Assembly (NCBI GenBank): GCA_028564705.1
Contig: JAPXFQ010001662.1
Span: 1,982,001 to 2,046,000, forward strand
Source: Apricaphanius iberus
Lineage: Eukaryota; Chordata; Actinopteri; Cyprinodontiformes; Aphaniidae
Length of the DNA: 64,000 nucleotides
Reading direction: 5' to 3'
The notes under the pieces are model-generated. The model made no database searches and was not told where the DNA came from. It worked only from the letters and a program-made list of their open reading frames with translations. Shown here one piece after another: positions 34,023 to 46,766 of the stretch; position 1 is the stretch's first letter, and the number at the start of each line of letters is the position of its first letter. Both the position numbers and the translations under genes were made by a program.

Positions 34023-34964
34023 GCTGGCACCCTCTAAGCCTAGGATGATGTTAAACTTGCTTAAACGTTTACATCAGTTTATGTCTTCTTTCACACTATG
34101 CAAAGGTTGTGACACAACTTAATAGGTTGTGTTTAGTACAATTATTTAAACTGATGATCATGGAACTTGCAACTCATTAGAAATGTGACCCAAGAACATA
34201 AAATTTCCTGTAGGCTAATATTTTGGTCTACCTCTAGATCTTTGGTGGAATCCTAGGGCTCCCACATTGTTCTGAAATGAGGGCAACCCTCTGAAAATAC
34301 CAGTTGTAGTTTATCATCATCACCAACTAAATTTTAAAAAGACTTTTAACTTCACCTATTTTGAGCTATATGACAAATTTAGTCCCGTTCTTATTTTTAA
34401 AAGAATCTCAGTCTTGTCATACTGACAGTGAGATAAACCATTAGCATGATGCTACCACCACCATGATTCAGAGTCAGGGTTAAAAAAAAAAAAAGCTTAA
34501 ACAAATTCATGTCCAGGTTGAGATCTCAGGACAAATGTATTCATCGCATGTCAATATAAATGTACTTCACGTACATATTTCCTGAAAGCAACTGTTACTC
34601 AGAGATTGTGAGTCAGTCCTTTGGGACATATTCTGCCTTGGTTTCTGATAAAACAGTGTCTTCTAATCTAATGTAAAATAAAAAAGTTACACAGAAACGA
34701 AGATGAGAGTTGTTGTTTTTTACTATATGACATTGATTTGGTCATATTCAAAAACGTAAAATATGCGCTCCAATGAGGCTTGTTTGTCAGATTAAAAACT
34801 ACTTTTCGAAAGTAACTTTTAAGCAGGTATTTAACATGCCGTCATCAGTTCCACCTTTCTGTATTAAAAGGTTTGTAATATTGTTAAATCTACACAACAT
34901 GTCTCACTCTCAAAATATTAAAATAAGATAAGGAGAAACTCTCTCCAGTGAACCCCAATAGACA
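34023..34964. other. No gene seen
   Basis: AT-rich. It includes a short segment near 34440 (GCATGATGCTACCACCACCA) reminiscent of Tc1-derived repeats. Confidence 0.4.
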
Positions 34965-35115
34965 TGTCCATAAATGAAGAAGACAAGGAACAGATTCAAA
35001 TCTTTCTAGAAGTGGCCGGTCGAATGAAATTACTTCAAGAACGAATCAAAAACTCATCCAGGAAGACACAAAAGTGTTCGTGATGAAACAAAAAAGAAGA
35101 AAGTTGTAAAAATGT
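34965..35115 (+). pseudogene. Tc1-like element fragment
   Basis: AGAAGTGGCCGGTCG and ACTCATCCAGGAAGACACAA correspond to the N-terminal coding part of the Tc1 family whose catalytic region survives at 50815-51225. The frame is broken. Confidence 0.4.
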
Positions 35116-35162
35116 GCATCAGTAGGTGAGTTCCAAGAAAAGGAAAGGAGGTACACCGTCAA

Positions 35163-35385
35163 CTGTCCATCACAGAGCAACACAAGGACACATGTGACCA
35201 GGCACTCATACCTGAGGACAGTTTAGAGAGACCCAATTAACCGAACAGTCATGTTTTTGGACTGAGGAAGGAAGCCGGAGTAGCTATAGAGAACCCACAC
35301 GTGCACAGAACATGCAAACTCCATCGAGACGGGGATCTTCTTGCAGGAAGGCAATACTAATTGCACTAACATGCAACCCCACCCT
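35163..35385. repeat. Dispersed teleost repeat
   Basis: Blocks CTGTCCATCACAGAGCAACA, CAGTCATGTTTTTGGACTG and GAACATGCAAACTCCATC occur in the order typical of an abundant fish interspersed repeat, recognised from familiarity. It lies about 0.5 kb upstream of the slc39a4 start. Confidence 0.5.
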
Positions 35386-35619
35386 TGGAAATGTTGCCTA
35401 AATCAAAAACTACCACTATCCCAGCCCATAGTTATATAGCTAAAGTTAAGATGGCAGTAGCTGCCTCTGGAGGTCGCATAATATTTTTTTTTTATGTTTT
35501 AGCAGCAAATACTTTTCGGCATAGGTCATCAATTTCAAAACTCCATTTATAATTTGCCCTTTGTATCCACAAATACCATATTCTGCCTCTTATGTAACAT
35601 TTTGAGCCATCCGATCATT

Positions 35620-35918
35620 ATTGCTCCACTTGTTCCATTGAAATCTTAAAATTAAACGGATGAAGTATTCGTATTCCAAGAAGTCCTTGCACAGCTGCAA
35701 TAAGAACATCCTTAGATTGCTAGAGTCCCATTTTTTGCTTCCAGTCTGCAGGTGTATTATGCAGCAGGTAGCTACACAAACAGCGAGCTACGTCTCAGCC
35801 AATCACAATCCAGAGTCCAGATCCGGTGAGACTATGGACGTTTTTCAGGAGTATAACTGTGAGCCGAGGCTCCACAAGGCTCAATGTGTCCGTACTGCTA
35901 CAGCCTCAAACTTCCAAG
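35620..35918 (+). promoter_or_regulatory. slc39a4: slc39a4 5' flank / 5' UTR region
   Basis: The 300 bp before the ATG become more GC-rich and contain CCAATCACAATC (35799), an inverted-CCAAT-like box candidate. No convincing TATA box or metal-response element (TGCRCNC) was found close to the start. The transcription start cannot be fixed from sequence. An upstream ATG at 35826 is in frame with the start codon, but it would place 31 residues before the signal peptide, so 35919 is preferred. Confidence 0.35.
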
Positions 35919-37607
35919 ATGAAGTCCTGCGTCCTGCTGCTCCTTTCTATCTCCTACAGTCCGGGTTCGGTTGGTTCCGTTTCGCCTGTGGAAGACGCCT
36001 ACAGCGCGGTAGTCAGCGTTGTGTCTCCGGGACAGCGCTTTCTGACTGGAGAGTCCCTTCGCTCCCTCTTTAATACCCTGCAGAATCGTGTGCAGTGTGG
36101 CGAGGTGCCGTGTGAAAAGGTAAGTTTATTAGGCCTAATCTGGCTGCCAGGTTTGTTAGACAGAGTCAGGAGCCGAAGTGCTGCCCAGGTAGAGAGAGGT
36201 CGAGGTTCAAGAACAATTAATCACCCGCACCGGCTCATTTCTTGGGAAAACAGATTTTTCTAATTCGTTGCAAGAATACTCCTTGAAATACATTGATATA
36301 GTTCAAATTATATAAACAAATTATATCTTAATTACTCAATTTTGTTGTTGTTTTTTGTTCTTTACTTTAAAGCCGAATTGACTTAATTAAATCCGAAGCA
36401 CAACTTAAAGCTGTTTATTTGTTGTCTTTATTTTTTATTTTTTATTTTTTTGCTTTATGGCCCTAAAAATATACAGACAAAAAACAAGGAAACTAATATA
36501 GAGAAACCGTCTGATGTTAAAAGTTTAAGCTGAAAAAAGAAGCTTGAAAACGTAATCCTAGCCTTTTATATATATATATATTATTCTTTATGGGGAGGGG
36601 AGGTGTAAAAATATGAATTCTTCTTTAAAACATAATTTTTAAAAACGGGGATAAAAATATTTTTTGTTTGTTTTTTATTTATACATTATTGTATATAATT
36701 GGAAAGGATCATATGGGTTTTTGCGGCTCTTGACAAATTTTAATAAGGAGCAAGAAGTGTGATGACATTAAAAAGGAAATTAACAGCAAATATATTATTG
36801 AGATTTAGCTCTCGTATTTATATCATAAATATGCTTTGCAATCCTAATTTTTGTCATTTAGTTTTATTTCTGAAGAATATCTAAAAATCCCAAAGAAATT
36901 CAGTGTACTGGGAGAAAAGTGATACCGTAGGAAAAACCCAGAGCAATGATAAAAAAGGTAAATATATATATACAGTTACACTAAACAGCCTTTTCCAAAA
37001 AGATTAAATAAAATTCAACAGCATTCATAAATCTTGCAAAGTAACCGACTCTAAGCGGCAGTCAGTCAGTTTGTGGAGCTGACTCATCCTTTTGTTTTTC
37101 ATGAAGAAGAGGAGAGACATCAGTTAATATATTTGTTAATCTGCTTGTTAAATTTAGTTTTTAAATGTATTTTAAGTTTTTCAGACTATTAGAAAAAGAC
37201 TGAAAAAGCATTGTTGTTTTTTTTAAAGGATCAACAGAACCACATGTCTTCTCTCAAAAAAAAGCAAAAGCAGTGGTACCCTAATTTAGGTTAGCAGAAT
37301 TGCATCTGAATAAGCAATGTCCTAAAGACGGCCTTCTAATAAGCTATTTTTCACCTGCCAGAAATAAAGAGGTGTAATGACATTAAAAATAGCATTAACA
37401 GCAAATTTATTATAGTTATAGTTAATAGTTATTTCGCTCCTTTATTTATATAAAAAAAACGGGCCACAATCATAATGTTTATTTAGTTTTATTTCTGAAG
37501 AACATTTCAAGACCCCACAGAACTTCTGTGTATCAGAAAATAAGTGATAGGAAATAGAACACTGTAGAAAAAAACCCACAAGAATGAAGAACAAAAAAGT
37601 CAAATAA

Positions 37608-37649
<42 letters not shown>

Positions 37650-40600
37650 CAGTTGCACAAAATCAACAGTCTGACAGTTTATGGATCTGATGATCCTTTT
37701 GTCCTTCTTCATTAAGAGGAGAGACATCAGTTAATATATTTGTAAATCTCTTTGTTAGATTTAGTTTAAAAATGTATTTGTTTGTTAGACTATTAGAAAA
37801 AGACTGAACAAACATTGTAACATCAATTGTGTATCTTTTATTAAACATTAGCAGAAGTTTGCCTATTTATATAATACAATATGATATATAATGTTTACTG
37901 TTAATCACCGTGGTGAAGGGGTTTTGATTTGGGTCTGATTGATATGTCCATGCATAACAGTCTTTTTGTCCTTTTATCATACAATTTTTGAGTAGAAATT
38001 ACGTGTTTGTGCTTGTCAAGGCCAATACCCGCATTGTATTTGAGCGATCAAGCATAGTAGTAGAGGGGTCATGACTTGGGCTGGTTTTATAGCCACAATA
38101 CTTTGACATCCTAAAGCTGACTGACTGATCTGAGCCCTCCTGTGAATTGAAGTGTTGAAATATTCTATTCAAAATCCAGACATCAAACTTATTGAAAAGT
38201 TGGGGCTGACCTTTGGAGAGCCGTCCAGGATGAATGGCCGTTAAACCTCAATGAACTGAAATAAAGTCGTAACAAGTAGGTCAGAAACTCTCCACAAAGA
38301 TCTGGGATACTGATAAGCTTTCACAGAACGCTATTATTTCAAGTTATTGCTGCTAAAGTTGGAGTTACAAGCTGCTGAATCTCATGCACTTGGGGTTTTG
38401 CACCCTGGTTTCACCTTTTTGCTTGATTTTTTGTTAATATTGAGAAGCTGCTCTCTTAGTACTTTTTTCTAGTTCCTAATGCATTAATCTTTTGTTGAAG
38501 GTTGGATTCTTATAGTTCAATGTTGAAACTTTATCTGGATACCTACAAAGTGGTTGGAGCAATCTAATACAACATGTCATGTAAAAAGGATTAAAAGGCT
38601 ACATGGTGCTTTGATCCTGGATGTGTCTGGATACTCTTGAGACTAAAGGAGGAAAATTAACTGTATCGCATTTATGGTTTTAAATGTAGTCCTTTGTTAA
38701 GTCTTCAGAGCCTACTGGCTCATGTTAACACAACTTTAATGCAACATTTATCACTGTTAGTAAAACTCATTTTTTATCTCAGTGGTTCTAAAGAGATTTC
38801 CCAAACTTTGTTATTAATCTAACTATTTATATGAATTTACTGATCATGTTAATTGTTTCATTTTTTGAGGCTGAATAACTTTCTGTATTTAATCAGACTA
38901 TCTTTAATTTCACAAACTTCTGTAATATCTGATTGAGATAAAACTACTTTATCAGTAGGGACAGAGTCCTTGAACTTCTCCATGGGCAGCGGTAAAGTCC
39001 ATCAATGTGCAGCGTGGAACTGTGAGATATCTCCTGGGTGGCTGCCAGCGGACAAAAAGAAACAATTATTCATGCAAAATATAAAAGCTGTATTTTTGGC
39101 TTTGACGATAACTAAACAAGAAGACAAAGTCAACTCTCTTTACTGTATTTGTTGAACTTTTCTGAGCAGATCCCACATAATTTAGCCCAGGGGTTCCCAA
39201 AGTCGGTCCTCAATGTCTGCTATCCTATATGTTTTAATTATTTCCCTATTTCATTGCGCCTCAATCAAATGATAGCTCATTAGCAGGCATCTGAATAACT
39301 TTGCCATGCCGAGGGAAAAGGGTCGGGTCAGCTGTGGAGGCATTTCGGATGGGCTACAAACACGCCTTAGTGGGGTTACAGCAGCATTTCAACAACCAAT
39401 CAGAATAGGCATCAAAATATGTAATTTCCGCTGCTTACATGTGTCTAAATAAGCCCATGTCAAAAACTTTATTTTCTAACCTTAAAGTTCACAGAACAGA
39501 CATTGTAATTTTAGGTTTAGGCATGAAATCAGAGTATTACATGTTGTTCTTATGTTTAAACAATGTTAATCTATTAAAAATTATTACAATACCTTATTTT
39601 GAAATATCAATTGAGACTGGTTGTGAAGTTACAGTTCAGGAGTGACTATAAGAAGGAGGTGTTTCTGTTTTTGAAGAGTGGTGTTCCAGTTTACAAACTA
39701 AAAAACCCCTTTTAGCTGCTGATGATATTCTGCCGAAGAGGACGTTGGAACATTTGAATCAGCTGTGTTGGAGCAGAGACACGTCTGAAGCTGCCAGGAC
39801 ACTGGCCCATGAGGACTGGAGCTGGACACCTCTGATTTAGCCTCAACAAGGGGTAACTGCGGCCCCCACTTTCCTCGTTGGTGTCTGTTAGTAATGGCAA
39901 CAGTTTAAAAATGCATTGTAGTTTTATAGTGGAAATCCAAGCCATGTGATATCCAACTGAAAGCATGAAATACAGGACCATTATCATCAGTTTTAAAGGA
40001 TCAGGTCACCTAAATTGTAGGCTGTAATGAATGTTATTTGTCTCATCTTCTACTGCTGCTCACATCAAAATAGTGCTGAGTGAAACTCGGTCTCTGTTCC
40101 TTGAACTTTGCTTATATCTACTCAGAATAGATCCATCGACACTCATAGTGACTAGAAATCAGGGGAATGTTACCAAAATGAAAGATAATGCTACTATAAA
40201 AGCAAAGAGACATATCTGTAAAAACTATGTCAGGGTAAATCAAATGATGCCACACTTTTCGGATAATTTTTTTATTTTTATTGTGAAAACCATGAATGCT
40301 TTTTCTTCCAATTCAGATACGCACTAATGTGTTGATGTAATACGTTGATTTGTAGTGTTGCAAAACCTTACGTTTAGGGCACATTAATGTATCTGAAAGG
40401 CACTGTAAGTTGCTGTTTATTCTAGGCCAAAATTCTGATGCACTATTGAACTTTGCTGAACTCTGACCAGTTCCTGAAAATGAGTGAAACTGATCTGTCT
40501 CTTGTGTGTCTTTTTTTTTTCTGTCTGTTTCAATGTTTGCTGTGTGTATACTTAGTGTGATCTGGTAGGTGCTGTTGATCAGCTCATCGGAAATCACTCC

Positions 40601-43600
40601 ATCCACGGGAAGGAGGAAAATAAAAAAGTGGACGAAAACGTAACCATCAACGTGTCTCAGTTTCCAGCTCTTGCTTCAGGGAGCGTCCTGTACCTCTCCT
40701 CACCTAACTTGGTCTGTACTGCTATAGGTCAGGGGAGGTGGGCAGAAGAGACAAACCATTTCTTGCACAAATACACGCATTCTGACCATCGCTCAAACTC
40801 TCACAGTCACATGGGTGTTCTTGGATTAGAGGGTGTGATTCAGGAGCTTCAAAACCACTATGAGCCCTCAGATAATAAGGTAAGACTCTGCTAGATATTC
40901 TTCTTTTGGTGGAATAAAATCCACTAGTTTGTTTTATGCTGCTTTTATGCAGCTAATCGTTTAGATATTACAACTAAAGTTGCTTTAATGTGAAGTAAAC
41001 AGATTTACCATCAGTAAATGTAATTCAGTAAGCTAAACTTCCTCCTCACACTAAAGGTTTAATTCATAAACCCACAGCGTAAAATTGAAAACTTGTAATT
41101 TATACAGATTTTACGTGATGTATTTTCTGTCATTGTTTTATGTTTTTGCGTTTACAAAATGCATATTATGCGTTTATGCATAATACATGTCAAATAACCT
41201 TGAGTTTGATACTTGCAGTGAGTAATGAGTCATTCTGTTATTTTTTTAAGCAAAAAAAGTCACAGACAGCCTGCAGATAACATTTTAATTATTGAGTTTA
41301 TATGCCTTTCTTACCTCAGAGCTGTGTAACGGCCAGCAGCATCATGTTGGAGGTTGACCCGTCGTCGGCAGATCAAAAACAGGAAGTGGGTGCAGTTTTG
41401 GGGCGTGTCCTTTACCATGTCCTGCTTGGTCACTGCTTCAATGGTCAGTCGCTGCCTGAAGAGAGCTTCTTCCTGGATTACATCATGACTCGACTTGGTT
41501 CCGAAAATTTCACTGTTCATGGTAATTAATCACAGAAGTCCAGTCCATGCAAAATCAGGCTAAGAAGAAATTATTCACTCTTACAACTTTAAGCTATTTT
41601 GTTCTCAGTTGTGATTGGTGTTTTGCAGATTTAGAGGTTCTCATGAAGAGCTTGAACATTGGACCAGAGGAAGACCACGACCATGACCACGACCATGACC
41701 ATGACCATAATGAGGATGCTGATCATTTTCAAAGGAAGCAAAGAGGAACTCTTGTTGGGCTTAAAAGTAATAACACGTGGGAACATGTAAGTACCCCCAG
41801 AAAATGCATGATAAAAAGTCCAAACTAATATAACAACATGTTGATGCAAACCAAACTGGTGTATAAAAAAATATATATATCCCCCCTTATCCTGTATTTG
41901 CACCGCCCAAAATGTCAACGCCCAGAACGGCAATAAATAATGTTAACTCTATATTTGAGGCCATCAGAGTCTCCGCGGGGCTTTGTGTGCTTTGGCCACG
42001 GCTATTTTTGGAACTTATGCTGCTTTCCAAGCGGCAAAAGCCAGCAACGCAGAAGTTGAGCTAGCTGAACTGTCGTCTCCTTCCCCTGAGCATCAACCAA
42101 TCACAGCGCCTTACTGTAGTGATGCTGGCTGACGTCAACATTGTCTAGCCAGCCACGATCCGCTATTGTTTAAAAGATCCGGCAGAAAAAGGCCCATGCA
42201 TTTTGCAAGCTTCAGCCTTAAAAATTTATAGTCTTAAAACTAATAACTTTGTGAACGTTTTTTGACAGCGACAAAGCGTGCGGTTTGAACACAGTATTAC
42301 TTATATGTTTTGTTTTCTGCGTCTTTGTCTTGAATAAATGCTTTAGGTCAACAAAACACTGGTATTTGACAAAGTTAACCTTAGTAGATGTAAAACAATG
42401 TTTCATTTATAAAACTGTTCAAACTGCCAAATGTCCTCAAATTAAAAGCTGGACCTTTACTTGGAAACAGTTGTAAAACAGGTTCTGTTTAAACAATTTC
42501 TTTGTCTGATATTAAAAAAAACTTTAATCTGAAATATTTCAGTATGACAAAAACACAAAAATAAAGTCCTCCACATTTCACATTTTTAAGAACACACTCA
42601 TTTCATGGTAATTAAGACTGCTCTGTTTTAATCACATGACTCTGTTGTTTTTTCAGCACCCGTCTGATTTTGAATTGATCATCACTTGCACTCATGTATA
42701 TATATATCAATCTGTTTATCAAATTTTATTTTTATTTTTGTCTTTTTGTATGTTTGCACAAATTACCGCAGCAATTTCCCCAATGTGAATCTGTTTACAC
42801 ATTTGGCTGTAAAACCTTTCTGATTCTAGTGTAATAAATGTTAAAACAAAAAGTTTAAAAAAAAAAGCAAATAATTTTCTTTTGTTTTTCTTATTTCAGC
42901 ACTGTTTCTCAGCCGAAGAACTGGTCCAGGTCTATGGTCTTTCTGTAGAAAGTTCTGGAATGGGCAAATCTGGCCTTGCAAAGCTCAGTCCTGCACTGGT
43001 TCAGCAGATCCTGAGTGGAACATGTGCCAAGATTCCAGAACCAGTCACACCCGACGTGCTCTCCAAGACTGACAGTGAGTGTGAGGGAAGTGGCTGCTAC
43101 TTTGAGTGTCTTAATGTAGTGTTGCGCTTCCAGCTACTGTCAACATGTGGTCACAAGAGAATTACAATTTTGTGATGAAACTTAGATTTTTGTTTTATTC
43201 TAAATTATATGCAAATTTAACTTCTTCTATCTAATGCTTTTCCCCCTTGCAGAATACCTCTATGCAACCCTTGCCAATGTAATCATAACCCTCATTGCCA
43301 TGTTAGGCATCGTGATGCTGCTGTGTACGTCATGTACCAATGTTTTCCAGTGGTGTATCCAGTTCTGCATTAGCATGGCTGTAGGTTCGCTAACTGGAGA
43401 CGCCCTGCTGCACCTAATACCAATGGTGGGTGATTTTAACATTTGTAAAGTTGAAGCAAAAGGAATTATATTTATTGAATACATTTCCCATCATCAAACT
43501 TGGTCTTTAGTAAAATTATAGCTTGAGAAAACATTTTGTTTCATAATATGGATCACATTTACACATTTAAATGTTTGTCATGTTGTGGTCTTCTAGATAC

Positions 43601-46600
43601 TGGGTATACATGTTCACGCAGAGGAGGGCAGTGACTCACATTCAGGCAATGATCACGAACAAGGTGAAACCCCAGACTATACTTTAAAAATGCTGGCGGT
43701 GGTTGGTGGGATCTACTTATTTTACCTGATGGAAGCCATCTTCTCAATAATAACAAATGGAAATGATCATCATCACCATGGGGTAGGTGGAGACATATGA
43801 CCTGAAAATCAGTAAAGTTATAAAATTATAACATTTTTTAAAAGTTATTTTATTGTATTCGGATCTGCTTATTTTCTAGAGGTAAATTTGACAAATCTAA
43901 GTGGATTAAAAAGATTAAAATATGTATTTAAACTTTCTTAACAAAATGATCATAGTGTGACATTAAATAAGCCTAAACTTTGCAGGTCTTTGGTCACTTA
44001 GGATTATCAAAAATGTTCCATTTGTTAATTAAATGCCAGAATAATTATATCTATCTATATATATATTCTTAGATTTATACTAGCTGTTTTAAAACTTGTA
44101 ACCTTGAGAACACCATCCCAACTGTGAAGTACAGGATTGGCAGCCTCCTGCTAAGGGTTGGTTTACAGGAAGAGAAGCTGGTGCACCTCACAAAATAGAT
44201 AACATTATGTATAAGGTGCATGATGGGGAAAAAAAATCAAAGAAAAAAGTCATAAGCCTGGATGTTAAAGATTGGGTAGATATGGGTTGTTCAAATAGAC
44301 AATGCCTCTCATCATACCTCCAACTTAGTTGTAAATTTACTTTATAATAATAGAATAGAATATAATAGATTATAAGCAAGTCAGCAAAAAAAACTGGAGT
44401 TAGTCATACCAGTTCTTTCAGCTGGAGTGGTCCTAAATTCCAGCAAAACTATAGTGAAAACCTGTGGAAAGATAACTGAAATGTTCAACTAAGTACATTA
44501 AGGCAAATTCTTCCAAATACACAGACCTGTGTATAAACCTGTGAACTTTTATTGGCATGTTGATATTCTCGGAATTACAAAACAGAAATAACTTTGGTAA
44601 TCCTGACCTAAAATGGGAAAAATCGTTGTTTTTTATTTGTTTTTTTAATGGATGTAAACATCTGTGGTTTCATTTATAAAACTTTTTGTAAAATCCTTAT
44701 TAAAACCGTCCCTAAGATCAGCAATTTCCTTTTTTTGACTTATGCTTAGTAAGTTTCTGATCTATCAAACTTGGTTTCCCTTTTATAAATCAGACTCTTC
44801 GTAGAAATGTGCTCAGGTGTTTTTGGATCATATCCCACCTCCTACACACCCACTTTCTGCCAAAACATTTCAATGCAAAGTGTCTAGTGAATATTCTGCA
44901 TAACTTAAACCGGCTAATATGGGGGGCTTGCAACCACGGTAACTGAGAGGCAGAGAAAGCAAGTCCACAGCAGGCAATCTTATTTCAATCAATTAATCAA
45001 TGTTTATCTATAATGCTTGGCTCAGCCAAATGTGACCAAAATGCTATACATCAAAAGACAAAATTACATTTGCAAAATGTAATAGTTGTTGGCTGATATA
45101 CAAAATTTTGGTATCTATCCTGATGCACTGTCAGTGTCCTCCAAGTCCGCAAAGTTAGTAAGCAAGGTCCTCGGTGTGCTCAAAGTTACGCACATTTATA
45201 TTTTTCACATTTATGGCATATTTCTAGATTATTTTCTATAAATCACAAACTTGCAATACAAAGTTGTTTACGTAGTTTTCAGGCCCTGTTTCTTCCATAA
45301 GCAAGCTTTATAAATGAGATCCCTGGTCTCAGCAGTATTCGTGACTTGCCAAATGTATTATATGGGGAACGCCTAATAATAGATTATGGAAATTATTTGT
45401 TTTATTTCTTTTTGACTTTTCGTAATTCTGTTTGTCCTTTCTGTAGATTTGCCATCTAATCAATACTGGTCTCCATCTTAATTCTCTTTTTATGTTTTGC
45501 ATCTCTTGCAGGATGAGTCGAACCCTCACCACTGTGACCATGTTGGGGTTTTAGAGATGTATCAACAGGGAAAGAAACAGAAAGAGAAGTTGCAGTCTTC
45601 ATCAAGGACAGATCTGGTAATTTGACACTAAACTTAATAATATTTAAAAACGTGATTAACTACACAAAACTAGACAAAAACCTAATACATTTCAAACAGT
45701 GAAGTATTTTTGTAAACAAACGCTGGCATAGAAGTACAGGACCACCTATTTTTAAATTGCAGATATGATTCAGGATTTGATCGCTTTTAAAACTTTAATT
45801 TAAAGTGTGTTGTAATGAATGTACTCTTTTTCCAGGTGGAGTACATAGAAATTAGTCTCTTGCAGATTTAATTTTTAGACAACTTGCTTGATTTCTTTAG
45901 ATAAACATTAGTCAATTCACCCCTTTTCAGGTTGATAATGAAGAAAAAGAAGATAAGAATAATTCAGAGCTAAAGAAGCAAAACAGAGGTGAGTGGAATA
46001 ACACCAAACAAAAGTATGAGTTTATGAAATCAGGACGATCACTGTTTATTGCCCAAACTATAATCCTCTATTACAGAAAAGCGCCTGCTGCCTTATATGA
46101 TAACCATTGGTGACGGGATACACAACTTTGCAGATGGACTAGCAATAGGCGCGGCTTTTTCTATGTCATTGAAGTCTGGTCTGGCCACATCAGTGGCTGT
46201 TCTCTGCCACGAACTCCCTCATGAACTTGGTGATTTATTTCACAATGAACATCTGATTTGATCTTTTTATTATCTGAAGACTTAACATCAGTGTTGCTCT
46301 TATTTTTGCAGGGGATTTTGCCATCCTGCTCCACAGCGGCTTGTCCGTGAAAAAAGCGTTGCTTTTAAACATGGGCAGTGCCTTGACCTCATTTATTGGG
46401 CTATATATCTCTCTGTCTATTGCCACTGATCTTGCAACCCAGCAGTGGATAGGTGCAGCAGCTGCAGGGCTCTTTCTTTATGTTGGACTGGCTGACATGG
46501 TGAGTGTTTCTGTTCACCTACCTATAAACCACACAAGTTCTGCAGAAACCTGTTAAAAACTGTCTTTCCTCTTTGTGTTTTCCAGCTTCCCACGTTGGTC

Positions 46601-46714
46601 CATGTCAGCAGCCAGAAGCCGTGGCAGATGTTTTTGCTTCAGAATGCTGGGATTCTAACAGGCTGGACTGTCCTGCTGTTGTTGTCATTATATGAGGACA
46701 AAATCAGCTTTTAA
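35919..46714 (+). CDS. slc39a4: ZIP4 zinc importer, complete, 12 exons, 683 aa
   Basis: LIV-1-type ZIP transporter that moves Zn2+ into the cytosol across the plasma membrane. In mammals ZIP4 serves intestinal zinc uptake. Coding exons: 35919-36119, 40556-40879, 41320-41521, 41629-41786, 42900-43074, 43253-43425, 43597-43782, 45512-45616, 45931-45988, 46077-46229, 46312-46499, 46586-46714. All introns are GT-AG and phases match; 2052 bases. A signal peptide spans about residues 1-19. The large ectodomain holds six Asp-His pairs (258-269) and a PAL motif (326-328). TM1 is about 358-380, TM2 386-410, TM3 441-464. A cytosolic His-rich loop (HHHH near 469-472) follows. TM4 carries HNFADG (543-548), and TM5 carries HELPHE (572-577), the metal-site residues. 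The C-terminus [10 protein letters not shown] closely resembles human ZIP4. The 12-exon plan and the length fit the family (human 647 aa). Confidence 0.95.
36756..37817. repeat. Direct duplication in slc39a4 intron 1
   Basis: Copy A (about 36756-37213) and copy B (about 37371-37817) share a long series of blocks in the same order: AATGACATTAAAAA-type start, TTAGTTTTATTTCTGAAGAA, a TATATA run before ACAGTT, GAGGAGAGACATCAGTTAAT, and GACTATTAGAAAAAGACTGA. The offset is about 615 bp and the copies have diverged clearly. Confidence 0.75.
37613..37647. repeat. TA microsatellite
   Basis: About 17 TA units within copy B of the intron 1 duplication. Copy A has a shorter TA run at the matching place (36964-36971), so this one has expanded. 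Confidence 0.9.
37818..39187. other. slc39a4 intron 1, no exon seen
   Basis: Intronic AT-rich sequence. The small frame at 38970-39155 has no splice context and is left out. Confidence 0.5.
39188..39834. mobile_element. hAT-like MITE, 647 bp, with 8-bp TSD
   Basis: A perfect 8-bp target duplication, ATTTAGCC (39180-39187 and 39835-39842), flanks imperfect TIRs: CAGGGGTTCCCAAAGTCGGT at the left; at the right the complement of CAGAGGTGTCCAGCTCCAGT. There is no transposase. It is inserted in intron 1 of slc39a4, and the same family occurs at 18495-18684 and 62343-62512. Confidence 0.85.
41673..41708 (+). repeat. slc39a4: In-frame GAC-CAY tandem repeat in slc39a4 exon 4
   Basis: Six GAC-CAY units encode alternating Asp-His (residues 258-269), followed by more acidic and His residues. 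Codons alternate CAC/CAT irregularly, so it is not a pure microsatellite. A metal-binding ectodomain stretch is a plausible role. Confidence 0.9.
41860..42899. other. slc39a4 intron 4
   Basis: It contains a GC-richer block at about 41885-42190 (CCGCGGGGC, GCAACGCAGAAG, GCTGGCTGACGTCAAC) unlike the neighbouring intron and possibly an unrecognised repeat. The rest is AT-rich. Confidence 0.4.
44090..44680 (+). pseudogene. Tc1-like element relic in slc39a4 intron 7
   Basis: GAACACCATCCCAACTGTGA (44108), a GGTGCACCTCACAAAATAGA block (44179) and CAAATAGACAATGC correspond to the DDE catalytic half. After a deletion the C-terminal end (CAGCTGGAGTGG, ATTCCAGCAAAACTAT) appears at 44418-44455. The frame is shattered. 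It lies in the same orientation as the host gene. Confidence 0.6.
44681..45511. other. slc39a4 intron 7, remainder
   Basis: A short dispersed-repeat piece with TTTCAATCAATTAATCAATG and GCTATACATC at about 44985-45070, otherwise AT-rich intron. Confidence 0.4.
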
Positions 46715-46756
46715 TATATTAATTTGAATATTAATAGATTTTTTTTTTTGTTGTTT

Positions 46757-46766
46757 AATAAATAAA
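46757..46766 (+). terminator. slc39a4: slc39a4 polyadenylation signal
   Basis: Overlapping AATAAA hexamers at 46757-46762 and 46761-46766 lie 43-52 bp after the stop codon, in an AT-rich 3' UTR with a T-run before them. Confidence 0.7.

Noticed and set aside
35620..35918. Metal-response elements near the slc39a4 start
   Set aside because: No TGCRCNC core was found close to the ATG. GC-rich heptamers there do not fit the consensus.
37442..37666. - strand frame with repeated Ile-Tyr
   Set aside because: Direct translation of a TA microsatellite in slc39a4 intron 1.
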